A DNA stretch of 64,000 nucleotides from Paludibacterium purpuratum (GCF_004363805.1 NZ_SNZP01000002.1:248001-312000); one strand, 5' to 3'; shown: positions 55,342-63,106, numbered from the stretch's first letter. The notes: a model not told the origin generated them from the letters alone. Made by a program: numbers and translations.

Positions 55342-55879
55342 TTCGTTCTCCTGTTGATCACATGTAGCGGGGCCGGGCGCTAATCCGGCGGTTGGCATCG
55401 GTGCTCTTCTCGGGTAATTGCCTCGTCTGAGGTGATCATGCCGATGCCCGGAACTTCGTCAGCCTGATGGCTGCCCACATGCGCGCTTGTTCCCGCGCTT
55501 CCCGCGTGTCTCCAGCATCTCGATTCGCTGAGATGCAGCTTTCCACGCCGCCCGTTACATGTGCCCCCGCGTTGGCAGGGGTCACAAATCCGGATCTCCA
55601 CTCCCCTCCTCTGCGTCTTGGCCGCCAGGCCTCCCATTGCTGGGTCGCATCGGTTCGTGTGCCGGTGTTGGTGGCACTCTCTTCGCAAGCCGATTGCCGT
55701 CGGCCTGATCTCGGCGAGTGCCTGTACCGCATGCATTTTGTTAAGGATCGAAGGCGCGTTGCGTTGGCGTGGGCTGCATCCGCTGATCTGATTCACTCGG
55801 CGCCGTGACGCGGTTCGAGGTGATCGGCTTACTCGGCCCAGGGCCTGCCTGGAGCCCGGTGCGTTGGGCTGTTGGAGTG
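55342..55879. other. Leader region of the left operon, coding uncertain
   Basis: Between the leftward promoter and the first clear gene. Three long frames overlap here, on both strands; none has a ribosome site. A 98-codon minus frame (55436-55732) has an Arg-rich start, which would suit an N-like antiterminator, but I cannot support it further. In lambdoid phages this place holds N or a cis-acting antitermination RNA. Confidence 0.35.
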
Positions 55880-55939
55880 AATATACAAGCAATGCTTTTA
55901 TGATTCAAGCAAAACTTCAATTTATTAAAGCATTGCTTG
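55880..55939 (-). promoter_or_regulatory. Leftward early promoter PL with three operators (OL)
   Basis: Minus-strand promoter: TTGAAT (55903-55908), 17-base spacer, TATATT (55880-55885). Three 13-bp operators: CAAGCAATGCTTT (55886-55898, inside the spacer), CAAGCAAAACTTC (55906-55918, over the -35 box) and AAAGCATTGCTTG (55927-55939). They share the palindrome CAAGCAWTGCTTG with those at 58494-58560. Confidence 0.88.
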
Positions 55940-55951
55940 TTGCGTGGACGC

Positions 55952-55975
55952 AAAAAAACCGCCGGCAGGCGGTTT
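55952..55975 (-). terminator. Terminator upstream of PL
   Basis: 8-bp stem AAACCGCC/GGCGGTTT with loop GGCA, followed on the minus strand by a U-run. It stops transcription from the regulator genes before it reaches PL. Confidence 0.8.
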
Positions 55976-55983
55976 GGGAAGGG

Positions 55984-56184
55984 TTACAGCGAGGCGATGA
56001 TCTGTCGTATATCTCGGCGCTGCTGTTGTAGAACGGAGAAAATTCGATTCTCCATGAGGTCAATATTGACCAAAGTATTTTCCAGGCTAGCCTTGATCAG
56101 CTTGGCCTGGCTCGCCGAATTCCCGCCATCCTGAGCGAAGTGATGGCAGTTGCCGGCGTGATTGCACGCTCTGTTGGTACGCAT
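55984..56184 (-). CDS. Small helical protein, 66 aa
   Basis: AGGAAAGA before the ATG. Cys/His start (CNHAGNCHHFAQDGG) followed by two helices (LIKASLENTLVNIDLMENRIFSVLQ). No family recognised. Expressed during lysogeny if read from the repressor side. Confidence 0.55.
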   Translation of the reverse strand: MRTNRACNHAGNCHHFAQDGGNSASQAKLIKASLENTLVNIDLMENRIFSVLQQQRRDIRQIIASL

Positions 56185-56330
56185 TCTTTCCTCGTGTCTC
56201 GGTTGGTACTAGCTTATTTTTCAAAACTGGCTTTGGTCTACAAAGGCGACCGGTTCGAAAAAGTCTAGACCGCTTGGTCGACGATGGGGACTGTGGTTTG
56301 CACTTAGTCACCCAACTTTGGCCTAGCTAA

Positions 56331-56660
56331 TTACTGGTTTTCGAGGGCATTAAGTCGGCGGAACTGATCCGATGTGGCGGCCAGCAGCGCAATCTGTTCG
56401 CCATCGAGGTGGGAAAGGTTTGATAACAACAGGTGCATGCTTGCCTCGCGCCCTGGATCCTTCAGTCCGGTTTCCAGGAATTCGACGCTGACGGCAAAGA
56501 TTGTTGCCAGGCTGTGCATGTGCTTTTTGCGTGGGCGGGTTGGGCCTTTCAGCCATTTTGTAACGGACCAGGACGACACCCCGCATAAGCGAGCTATCTC
56601 TTTCTCCGTAAGCTTTCGCGCTCGCTTCAAGCCGCGTAGCCTGTCTTTAAATGCCTCCAT
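56331..56660 (-). CDS. XRE-family HTH regulator
   Basis: 109 aa, MEAFKDRLRGLKRARKLTEK start; HTH at about 15-45 (KEIARLCGVSSWSVTKWLKG). C-terminal helical part. Weak ribosome site. Role within the immunity region unknown; the 56185-56330 spacer holds nothing clear. Confidence 0.7.
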   Translation of the reverse strand: MEAFKDRLRGLKRARKLTEKEIARLCGVSSWSVTKWLKGPTRPRKKHMHSLATIFAVSVEFLETGLKDPGREASMHLLLSNLSHLDGEQIALLAATSDQFRRLNALENQ

Positions 56661-56788
56661 AATCCGATGGTAGGCATATTTCGGATGTATCGTAAGTAAA
56701 AGTACTAATCGCACCCAACTTTACCCTATCGGCAAGGTTGAGCAAATATTCTATGACTGGCCGATAGTACAGTTGCGTTTTTTGTATG

Positions 56789-57127
56789 CTATTTGCGGGA
56801 TTTCAGCTCGAGGATGCGCTGCAGCAGCTTAGCGATCTCTTTATCGCCTTTACCGATAAGCTTTTGAGCAAGATCGTCCAGGCTCGACGCCGAGACGTAT
56901 GATGCGAGGGGATCGATGGCCGGGTGTTTGGGCTCTTTCCCTGATTCGAGATATGCGGGTTCCACTTTGAGCGCTCTAGCGATGGCGACAAGGCGAGTTG
57001 TACCACGATTTGGGTCTTTCTCGATCTCGCTGATCATCGTTCGACTTACGCCGGCCCGGCGCGCCAACTCTTCTTGCGTGAGGCCCAGCGCTTCGCGCTC
57101 CTCCCGAATCCGCGTTCCCATATTCAT
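56789..57127 (-). CDS. XRE-family HTH regulator
   Basis: 112 aa with a classic HTH at 5-60 (LGLTQEELARRAGVSRTMISEIE). Helical C-terminus (KLIGKGDKEIAKLLQRILEL). No peptidase domain. Start at 57127 or 57121, no Shine-Dalgarno. It may be a second repressor controlling an accessory gene. Confidence 0.75.
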   Translation of the reverse strand: MNMGTRIREEREALGLTQEELARRAGVSRTMISEIEKDPNRGTTRLVAIARALKVEPAYLESGKEPKHPAIDPLASYVSASSLDDLAQKLIGKGDKEIAKLLQRILELKSRK

Positions 57128-57198
57128 GGGTTGGATGATGTGACAAGGGAACGTCTGAATGCAGACAACACCGTTTGACTTCAGACAATCAAGGGAAA

Positions 57199-57219
57199 GA
57201 AAAACCCGCCGAAGCGGGT
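57199..57219 (-). terminator. Terminator after the repressor operon
   Basis: 6-bp stem ACCCGC/GCGGGT (57204-57209 with 57214-57219), loop TTCG on the minus strand, U-run after it. It ends the transcript of the repressor and two small genes. Confidence 0.75.
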
Positions 57220-57241
57220 CTTCTACAGGAATGGCAGATCT

Positions 57242-57553
57242 TTACAGGCCAAATTTCTTGAGCAGCATGGGCAGCACCTGCGCAAGCAGGATGGCACTCA
57301 CCACCCACATGATGATGCTGTTCTTGGCCTCAGCCACATCAGCCTTGGTTGCATAGTTTGACTTGATGACAGCGACGTCGGTCGTGACGGCATTTAACTT
57401 GTCGTTGATCTGAGCGAAGTCCTGCTCAAGCTTTGAGACTCTGGCTTCCATGTTTCTATTATCGGGCGGTTCTCCGCCAAAGCCAACCCCTGATGCTGCT
57501 TCCATGCGCTTTCTAATGGCAGCTGAGCGAGCACCAAGATCATTCACTGGCAT
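57242..57553 (-). CDS. Coiled-coil protein with C-terminal membrane anchor
   Basis: 103 aa from the ATG at 57553 (GGAGAG upstream). Coiled coil (EARVSKLEQDFAQINDKLNAV), then one membrane span (IIMWVVSAILLAQVLPMLL). This layout recalls XhlA-like or superinfection-exclusion proteins. Co-transcribed with the repressor, so probably expressed in the lysogen. Confidence 0.6.
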   Translation of the reverse strand: MPVNDLGARSAAIRKRMEAASGVGFGGEPPDNRNMEARVSKLEQDFAQINDKLNAVTTDVAVIKSNYATKADVAEAKNSIIMWVVSAILLAQVLPMLLKKFGL

Positions 57554-57761
57554 AGCGTAGGCTCTCCACGTTTCCGACAAATCTGTCTGACGAATCCAAT
57601 AAAACGGCAGCCATACTCTCTAGCTCGTTTAGGTCTTGCGGCTCAAGCGAAGCGGAATATTTCGTCCTAATGCGCTCAATCAACTCGGCAGCATACGTTG
57701 CACTGTCAACCAATTCGATCCCTGCAGTTAACAATGCAAGCTGCCGATCTTCCATTTTCAT
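57540..57761 (-). CDS. Small helical protein, 73 aa
   Basis: MKMEDRQLALLTAGIELVDS start with GAGGTG upstream; helical throughout. Overlaps the next gene by 14 bases and lies between it and the repressor. Function unknown. Confidence 0.55.
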   Translation of the reverse strand: MKMEDRQLALLTAGIELVDSATYAAELIERIRTKYSASLEPQDLNELESMAAVLLDSSDRFVGNVESLRYASE

Positions 57762-57775
57762 AAGAAACACCTCAT

Positions 57776-58477
57776 TCAAACCGCCCCGCACGTCCCTTTG
57801 ACCTGGCCAACGATCTGCACGTAGCCCATCTTCTCTTCCGGCACCGTGCGATCGCGGAAACGGGCTTTGTCCTGGCTGTCGCAGGTGATGCGCACGTCGC
57901 CGAATTCTTTGAACAGCCGACGAACCTGCATTTCACCCTCAAGCAAGACGACATATACCAATCCGTCGGTGATGACTTCTACCGGCGTGCATTCAACCAC
58001 CAGTAAGTCGCCCTCCTGAAGCCTTGGAGCCATGCTCTGGTCGCCCATGGTCATCACTGCGGCGGCCTCAGGGTCTATCCCTAAACGCTCTGCCAGAGAG
58101 CGCGGATAGGCTTGGCGCTTTCCGTCGATGTCGACCATCCACCCCACCGCTTGCGCCCCATCACGCTCGATCTGCAGTTCCGGTAGAAAAATGTAGTCCG
58201 ACTCGTCCGGCATGTCGTCCCACACTCGGACAGGAAACATGGATGGGGGTGGCGCCGGCTCGTCGAAAAACAACTCATTGATTGTTTTCCCAACAATTCG
58301 CGCGATGGTTTGTTGGCGCTCAGCACCTCGGGGCATGGTGATGCCCGCTTCCCATTGTTGATAGGCCTGCGGGCTCACGCCTGCTTTCTCCGCCAGTTCT
58401 GGCCCGGTCAATCCCGCAGCCTTTCTCGCATCGCGCAGGCGCAACCCAAAAGCCAGATGTTTCGCTTCTCTTTTCAT
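57776..58477 (-). CDS. CI-like phage repressor (S24 family)
   Basis: 233 aa. N-terminal HTH (LTGPELAEKAGVSPQAYQQWE, about 23-43) and C-terminal S24 domain with the catalytic-type Ser in MGDQSMAPRLQEGD. At the position where LexA and CI carry the catalytic Lys (VKRL/FKKL) this protein reads VRRL, so self-cleavage may be impaired or use another residue. Divergent from cro across OR. Likely binds the CAAGCAWTGCTTG sites at both OR and OL and so keeps the prophage silent. Confidence 0.9.
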   Translation of the reverse strand: MKREAKHLAFGLRLRDARKAAGLTGPELAEKAGVSPQAYQQWEAGITMPRGAERQQTIARIVGKTINELFFDEPAPPPSMFPVRVWDDMPDESDYIFLPELQIERDGAQAVGWMVDIDGKRQAYPRSLAERLGIDPEAAAVMTMGDQSMAPRLQEGDLLVVECTPVEVITDGLVYVVLLEGEMQVRRLFKEFGDVRITCDSQDKARFRDRTVPEEKMGYVQIVGQVKGTCGAV

Positions 58478-58493
58478 GATGAACGCAACCTTA

Positions 58494-58566
58494 CAAGCAA
58501 AACTTCAAGTCTTCCAGCAAGCAATGCTTCTGTTTTTTTGACAAAATCAAGCATTGCTTGAATAAT
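58494..58566 (+). promoter_or_regulatory. Rightward early promoter PR with three operators (OR)
   Basis: Plus-strand promoter TTGACA (58538-58543), 17-base spacer, AATAAT (58561-58566). Operators: CAAGCAAAACTTC (58494-58506, identical to the middle site of OL), CAAGCAATGCTTC (58518-58530) and CAAGCATTGCTTG (58548-58560, a perfect palindrome filling the spacer). The repressor's own promoter should lie on the left side but is not clear. Confidence 0.9.
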
Positions 58567-58584
58567 GCCGACAGGAGGACTTTT

Positions 58585-58803
58585 ATGGATCAGAACATCG
58601 TCACCCGAGCCGCTGATGCAGTGGGCGGGAAATCTCCCCTGGCAAAAGCTGTCGGCTTCTCGTATCAGGCCATTCAGCAATGGGAGCAGGCCGGCTATGT
58701 GCCGCCTAAACGTATCCCTGCCGTGGCAGCCGCATCAGGAATCGATATCGCCGAGTTCTATGCGGCGTATCAACGTGCCAGCGCAGCAAAGGAGGCGGCG
58801 TGA
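58585..58803 (+). CDS. Cro/YdaS-like regulator
   Basis: 72 aa, MDQNIVTRAADAVGGKSPLA start with a perfect AGGAGG. HTH segment AKAVGFSYQAIQQWEQAG. First gene after PR, so it has the place and type of Cro. Confidence 0.85.
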   Translation: MDQNIVTRAADAVGGKSPLAKAVGFSYQAIQQWEQAGYVPPKRIPAVAAASGIDIAEFYAAYQRASAAKEAA

Positions 58804-58892
58804 TGGCCTGCGCTGCCTTCCCCACGAACCATAACCAGCAATGCGCGCAAGTGCATGCAAACCTTTTTGCACGACGTAAAGGAGAACCCCTG

Positions 58893-59201
58893 ATGGATGA
58901 AATCATCATCCCATCGCTGGCGCATCGGATACGCCAGATCTTGATGGATCCAAAGCTCAAGCAGGAGCTGATGACGGTACTTGGATGGGACAACAGCAAT
59001 GTGTCTCGCTACCTAGCCGGCAATCTTGGCATCACCGAGGACAAGATCGACAAGGTTGTCGAATTTCTCGGCATTTTGAACGTGGAGAACCGCCGTCTGG
59101 CGCCGATCATCGATATGGCGGATGTCGGATTCAAGGCGATCAAGTTGGACTTTGAAAGGAGGTTTGCGACGCGAGAGACGCTAATGAAAAAGGCCGGCTA
59201 A
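58893..59201 (+). CDS. CII-like HTH regulator
   Basis: 102 aa, MDEIIIPSLAHRIRQILMDP start, GGAGAA upstream. HTH near residues 25-45 (LGWDNSNVSRYLAGNLGI) and a helical C-terminus. Second gene after PR, the cII position, but identity by family is not certain. Confidence 0.6.
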   Translation: MDEIIIPSLAHRIRQILMDPKLKQELMTVLGWDNSNVSRYLAGNLGITEDKIDKVVEFLGILNVENRRLAPIIDMADVGFKAIKLDFERRFATRETLMKKAG

Positions 59202-59318
59202 ACGGTGCGCTAACACCTAACCGGCCTGTTGCTTAAGGCACAACCAATAAGCACAACCAGTATGCCCTGACAGACTTTTGAAATCAATAGTTTGTGGGGT
59301 ATGCGGAGGACTTTTTTT

Positions 59319-59393
59319 ATGAAAATCCAACACCGCAACAGCGGCAGGAGAAAGGCTTATATCCATGAATTTCTACAAGCGATTTATGGGTGA
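59319..59393 (+). CDS. 24-aa peptide overlapping the replication gene start
   Basis: MKIQHRNSGRRKAYIHEFLQ then AIYG and stop. GGAGG lies before its ATG. It ends 29 bases inside the next gene in another frame, so its translation would couple to that gene, whose own site is weak. Confidence 0.35.
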   Translation: MKIQHRNSGRRKAYIHEFLQAIYG

Positions 59394-60201
59394 CTACGCG
59401 CGCGGTACGGCGCACCTGTCGCTTGCTGAGCATGGCGCCTATTCGCTCCTGTTGGACTACTACTACGCGACAGAAAAGGGACTTCCTGACGACATGGTCG
59501 CGCTCTATCGGATCTGCCGTGCCTTCTCGCCCGAAGAGCAGCAGGCGGTTTCATCGGTTGCCGAGCAGTATTTCCCGATCGGGGATGATGGATTGCGTCA
59601 CAACACCCGCGCCGACGAACAGATCGAGGATGACTCGACCAGAATCGACGCGGCAAGGGCTAATGGGAAGCGCGGCGGGCGCCCGAGAAAAACCCAAGCA
59701 AAACCCAGTGGGTTACAAGATGAAAACCCAATGGGTTTTGAAAATGAAACCCAGACGGAACCCAACGAAAACCCAGAAGAAACCCAGGACGAAAGCTCGC
59801 CACAGCCAGAGCCAGATGCTCATAAACCTAACGGTTTATTCGCGGGAGATTCGCGCGCGCCAACGCGCACGCACGGCGGGCACGACACGGTCATGACCTC
59901 CTGCCCATCAACCCTCGAGCCAACCCGAGCACATCGCGGCATTGCCGCAAACCAGCACCTGGATCTCGACAACGAACTCGCCATGTTCCTGGCCCATGCC
60001 AGGGAGAAAGCGCAGATGTCCGCCGACTGGAACGCCAGTTTCGAGAAGTGGCTTCGCCGATCGCGCAACTTCGGCGGCGGCAAAGACCAGCGCCAGCCCG
60101 CCAAAACCTCCCTCGAAGAACACAACCGCGAGGCCATGCGGCTCGCCAAAGCCAGGATCTTTGGCACGGACATGTCAGCCGAGAAGGAAATCAACCCATG
60201 A
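59365..60201 (+). CDS. DUF1376 (YdaU-like) replication protein, O-like
   Basis: 278 aa. N-terminal DUF1376 domain (MNFYKRFMGDYARGTAHLSL...EHGAYSLLLDYYYATE, about 1-90). A low-complexity linker (KTQAKPSGLQDENPMGFE...TQTEPNENPEETQDE) is encoded by repeated AACCCA blocks. The C-terminal part has FLAHAREKAQMSADWNASFEKWLRRS. Place and structure match lambda O: initiator with the origin inside its gene. Confidence 0.8.
   Translation: MNFYKRFMGDYARGTAHLSLAEHGAYSLLLDYYYATEKGLPDDMVALYRICRAFSPEEQQAVSSVAEQYFPIGDDGLRHNTRADEQIEDDSTRIDAARANGKRGGRPRKTQAKPSGLQDENPMGFENETQTEPNENPEETQDESSPQPEPDAHKPNGLFAGDSRAPTRTHGGHDTVMTSCPSTLEPTRAHRGIAANQHLDLDNELAMFLAHAREKAQMSADWNASFEKWLRRSRNFGGGKDQRQPAKTSLEEHNREAMRLAKARIFGTDMSAEKEINP
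59688..59789 (+). other. Candidate phage replication origin (iterons)
   Basis: Seven copies of AACCCA within about 100 bases, two of them followed by TGGGTT so that AACCCANTGGGTT palindromes form (59702-59714 and 59726-59738). Located in the middle of the O-like gene as in lambda. Confidence 0.5.
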
Positions 60202-60851
60202 CCCAAGACGACTTCGAGCAGTTCGACAAAATCCTGGAGGGCGTGACTGAGCTGTACGGCAAACGCCTGGCACCGTTCGCGATCGAGATTTACTGGCGCG
60301 CGCTCCAGCACCTCGACATCGCCGTGTTCCGCGAAGCGATGCAACGCCACGTCACCAGCCCGGACAACGGCCAGTTCATGCCCAAACCGGCCGACATCAT
60401 CCGCATGACCCAAGGGTCGAGCCAGGACAAAGCCCTGCAGGCCTGGCACAAGGTCGACAAGGCCGTGCGCACCGTCGGCGTGCATCGCAGTGTGGCATTC
60501 GACGATCCGCTGATTCACCGTGCGATCGCCGAAATGGGCGGCTGGATCATGCTCGGCAACAAGACCGAGGACGAATGGCCGTTCGTGGCCCGCGAGTTCG
60601 AACAGCGCTACCGCGCCTTCGCCAGCCGGCAAGAGCGCCCTGACTACCCGCCGGTTCTAGTCGGCATCAGCGAGGCGAACAACAACCGCAAGGGCCACGA
60701 CAGCGAGCCCCCGGCGCTGATCGGCGATGCGGCCGGAGCCAAGGCGGTCATGATCGCCGGCACGCAGAAGCCGCTGCTGGGCATCACGATGATGGATCCG
60801 CGTCAGGCGGTTCAAGCCCTGCAGCTCGTCGACAAGCGAGACGTGGCATGA
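60198..60851 (+). CDS. DUF6475 phage replication-region protein
   Basis: 217 aa, MTQDDFEQFDKILEGVTELY start with AAGGAA upstream, 4-base overlap with the previous gene. Blocks GQFMPKPADIIRM, VAFDDPLIHRAIAEMGGW and TEDEWPFVAREFEQRYR are the family marks as I recall them. In lambda P position; may help load the replicative helicase. Confidence 0.75.
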   Translation: MTQDDFEQFDKILEGVTELYGKRLAPFAIEIYWRALQHLDIAVFREAMQRHVTSPDNGQFMPKPADIIRMTQGSSQDKALQAWHKVDKAVRTVGVHRSVAFDDPLIHRAIAEMGGWIMLGNKTEDEWPFVAREFEQRYRAFASRQERPDYPPVLVGISEANNNRKGHDSEPPALIGDAAGAKAVMIAGTQKPLLGITMMDPRQAVQALQLVDKRDVA

Positions 60852-61126
60852 CCACCACCTGCCCACTCTGCGCCACCGGTGGCCACCTCTACGACCGAAA
60901 TTGCCCCGATTGCGTCGCTCGCGACCTCGCCCGGAGTCCGAAAGGCCACCGCACTGCCGCGTATTCGGCCATAGAGCGCGAATTCTGCCGTCAGGCTGCC
61001 GAGGATATGCGCGAGCGCGTAATCGAGGCGCATAGGACGTTTGTGTCGAAATTTCTCGGAGGGAATGCAGCATGGCCTACGTTATCTCGTTCACCGTACC
61101 CGGTACGCCGGTCGGCAAAGGGCTGA
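60848..61126 (+). CDS. Small zinc-finger phage protein
   Basis: 92 aa. CPLCATGGHLYDRNCPDCVARDLARS is a CxxC-CxxC zinc finger seen in a family of small phage proteins of the nin-like region. 4-base overlap with the previous gene; its last 18 codons overlap the next gene, perhaps because the homing gene insertion changed this junction. Confidence 0.65.
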   Translation: MTTTCPLCATGGHLYDRNCPDCVARDLARSPKGHRTAAYSAIEREFCRQAAEDMRERVIEAHRTFVSKFLGGNAAWPTLSRSPYPVRRSAKG

Positions 61127-61608
61127 CGGCTGACCAGCTCAAGCAGATTGTCAGTTACGACAAAAAAACGGGCGTCTTCACGTGGCTCACGAGGATGGGG
61201 CCACGCCACCCAGGCGAAGTGGCCGGCACCAAGTGCCGAAGAGGTTATTTGAGCATCTGTATTCACCGGAAAATTTACAAAGCGCACCGGTTGGCATGGC
61301 TTTACGTGTATGGCGTTTGGCCATCCGGGCAGGTGGATCACATCGACAACAATAAGTCCAACAACGCGATTGCTAATTTGCGCGATGTGGATCAAGCGCT
61401 CAACCAAAGAAATCGGCGCATAGCCAAAAACGATAGCGAAACAGGTGTTCTTGGCGTGTCGCGCTGGCCAGATGGTCGCCCAGGTTTCAAGGCGCAGATC
61501 ACAGTGGATGGGCGGTGTCGATACATAGGGACGTTTGAAACCATGGAATCCGCGCATGAAGCGTATCTGTTGGCGAAGAAAAACTTACACAAGGGGGCTT
61601 GCCTGTGA
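61072..61608 (+). CDS. HNH homing endonuclease with AP2 domain, fused to a RusA N-terminus
   Basis: 178 aa. The first 17 residues (MAYVISFTVPGTPVGKG) are those of a RusA protein. Then comes an HNH endonuclease (HRLAWLYVYGVWPSGQVDHI...NNAIANLRDVDQALNQRN) and an AP2-type DNA-binding domain (GVLGVSRWPDGRPGFKAQI, TFETMESAHEAY). Homing genes of this kind insert into phage genes. It begins with the good GGAGGG site of the old rusA gene and its stop overlaps the start of the intact rusA. Confidence 0.88.
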   Translation: MAYVISFTVPGTPVGKGLTADQLKQIVSYDKKTGVFTWLTRMGPRHPGEVAGTKCRRGYLSICIHRKIYKAHRLAWLYVYGVWPSGQVDHIDNNKSNNAIANLRDVDQALNQRNRRIAKNDSETGVLGVSRWPDGRPGFKAQITVDGRCRYIGTFETMESAHEAYLLAKKNLHKGACL

Positions 61609-62042
61609 AGGTCGAATTTATCGTGCCGGGTGCACCAATCGGGAAGGCGAGACCGCGCGTATCCACTGTTGCCGGGCATGCTCGCATGTATACCCCGGCT
61701 AAGACCGCCAGCTACGAGGGCATGGTAGCGCTTGCCGCTCAACGGGCGATGGCAGGCCGTGCGCCGATCACCGGCCCGGCCGACGTTCGGCTGACCATGT
61801 TGCTGCCGATCCCGACGAGCTGGTCGAAGAAAAAACAGGCGGCAGCCCTCGCCGGCCAGGTCTACCCGACCAAGAAGCCGGACGCCGACAACGTCGTGAA
61901 GGCGATCTTCGACGGCATCAACGGCGTGGTGTGGGTCGACGACGTGCAGGCCTGCGACATCGCCGTGCGCAAGCGCTACGCCGAAACGCCTGGTGTGCAA
62001 GTGGTGGTAACCGAGATTCAAGGTGCGCTGTTCGCCGCGTAA
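61605..62042 (+). CDS. rusA: RusA-like Holliday junction resolvase
   Basis: 145 aa. Start VKVEFIVPGAPIGKARPRVS from a GTG at 61605, GGGGG upstream, GTGA overlap with the homing gene stop. The metal-binding Asp residues lie in TKKPDADNVVKAIFDGINGVVWVDDVQ. Cuts Holliday junctions in recombining phage DNA. Its N-terminus duplicates that taken by the homing gene, with clear divergence, so the enzyme stays complete. Confidence 0.9.
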   Translation: MKVEFIVPGAPIGKARPRVSTVAGHARMYTPAKTASYEGMVALAAQRAMAGRAPITGPADVRLTMLLPIPTSWSKKKQAAALAGQVYPTKKPDADNVVKAIFDGINGVVWVDDVQACDIAVRKRYAETPGVQVVVTEIQGALFAA

Positions 62043-62082
62043 GCAGTACCAGCAGGGCAAAAGCAACAAAACGGGGGGTGAT

Positions 62083-62571
62083 ATGCAGTTCTCAAGCGTG
62101 CGCAGTCTTGTCGGTTGGTCTTTCCAGATTGAGACCAGCTCGATGATCAAAGTCCAGAAGTTCCAAGAGCAGACCTCGCCGGCGTTCGCCAACCTCACCC
62201 CCATGGACTTGAAGGCGCAGTCGGCGATGGTCATGGCCAAGATCAACCGGTTGCCGTTCGAGGAACGCGCCGTGCTGTGGTGCCTGCACGTTCAGCGCGA
62301 AACCGAAATTATCTTCCTGGCCGATCGCACGCCGCGGCGCTGGAGCATGGCGACCGACAAGGACATCATCCGCAAGTGGTGCACCGGTGACGGCCCGGGA
62401 TGTCGCGACATCGGGGATCGGCACGACGTCAGCTTCAAAACAGCGAATAGGTACGAGAAGGAAGTTGTCAGAATGCTGGAATGCTGGATGCACAAGGCTT
62501 ACGCGACGCTAGAGATCCAGCACCGAGCGATATTGCAACACCTGTATTACGCCGAACGCTTGACAGCGTGA
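62083..62571 (+). CDS. Putative late regulator (antiterminator Q-like position)
   Basis: 162 aa, MQFSSVRSLVGWSFQIETSS start, GGGGGTG upstream. Helical; blocks INRLPFEERAVLWCLHVQRE and RDIGDRHDVSFKTANRYEKEVVRML look like a DNA-binding sigma-region-4 type helix pair. It precedes a strong terminator, as Q does in lambda. Family not certain. Confidence 0.5.
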   Translation: MQFSSVRSLVGWSFQIETSSMIKVQKFQEQTSPAFANLTPMDLKAQSAMVMAKINRLPFEERAVLWCLHVQRETEIIFLADRTPRRWSMATDKDIIRKWCTGDGPGCRDIGDRHDVSFKTANRYEKEVVRMLECWMHKAYATLEIQHRAILQHLYYAERLTA

Positions 62572-62599
62572 TGACACAAAACTATCATTTTTGCAGCAG

Positions 62600-62629
62600 C
62601 CCGAACTTCGTCCAGAGTTCGGGTTTTTT
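62600..62629 (+). terminator. Terminator after the putative late regulator
   Basis: 8-bp stem CCCGAACT/AGTTCGGG (62600-62607 with 62616-62623), six T residues. Confidence 0.9.
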
Positions 62630-62705
62630 GTTTTATGGTATCGTTTGACGTGCGTATGTTTGGCAGCGAAAATATATGCACTTTCAATAAAACGGTATCT
62701 GAGAC

Positions 62706-62957
62706 ATGAAACGAATCCTACTTGTTGCTCTATGTGCCACTCTCGCCGCCCCGGTGTTTGCAACTACGATTACGCCGCCGACAGAGGCTGATTGCAAAGG
62801 GGTAAACGATTCCACTCTTGCATTTGCCACGAATCCTGCGATGGTTTCCAATCAGCAGAAGGCCGCCGATATTGCGCAGTTAATCCAAGGCGGTCGAGGC
62901 AGCGGAGTGAGTGAGTGCCTAATCATGCAACAGGTCAAAGCCGCATCGATCCAATGA
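62706..62957 (+). CDS. Small exported protein, 83 aa
   Basis: Sec signal peptide (MKRILLVALCATLAAPVFA), mature part about 64 aa with two Cys that could form one disulfide (ADCKGVN, SECLIMQ). Flanked by terminators on both sides, so it is an independent unit, as lysogenic-conversion genes often are. No family recognised. Confidence 0.7.
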   Translation: MKRILLVALCATLAAPVFATTITPPTEADCKGVNDSTLAFATNPAMVSNQQKAADIAQLIQGGRGSGVSECLIMQQVKAASIQ

Positions 62958-62979
62958 GTTGACTTGAAATTTACTGAAG

Positions 62980-63001
62980 ACCCGCCACTTGGCGGGTTTT
63001 T
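62980..63001 (+). terminator. Terminator after the exported protein gene
   Basis: 8-bp stem ACCCGCCA/TGGCGGGT (62980-62997) followed by five T residues. Confidence 0.85.
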
Positions 63002-63106
63002 GCATTTCAGGGGTCGCCAAATGCCCTTCACTTTGTCATTTTGTGTGCAATCGTTCCATGCTGGGGGTATATGATGTTTCTTCCTGTTGAACGAAAAAGG
63101 CACGCC

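Noticed and set aside
55467-55808. Plus-strand frame in the leader region
   Set aside because: Overlaps two open minus frames in GC-rich DNA; no start signals; not on the transcribed strand.
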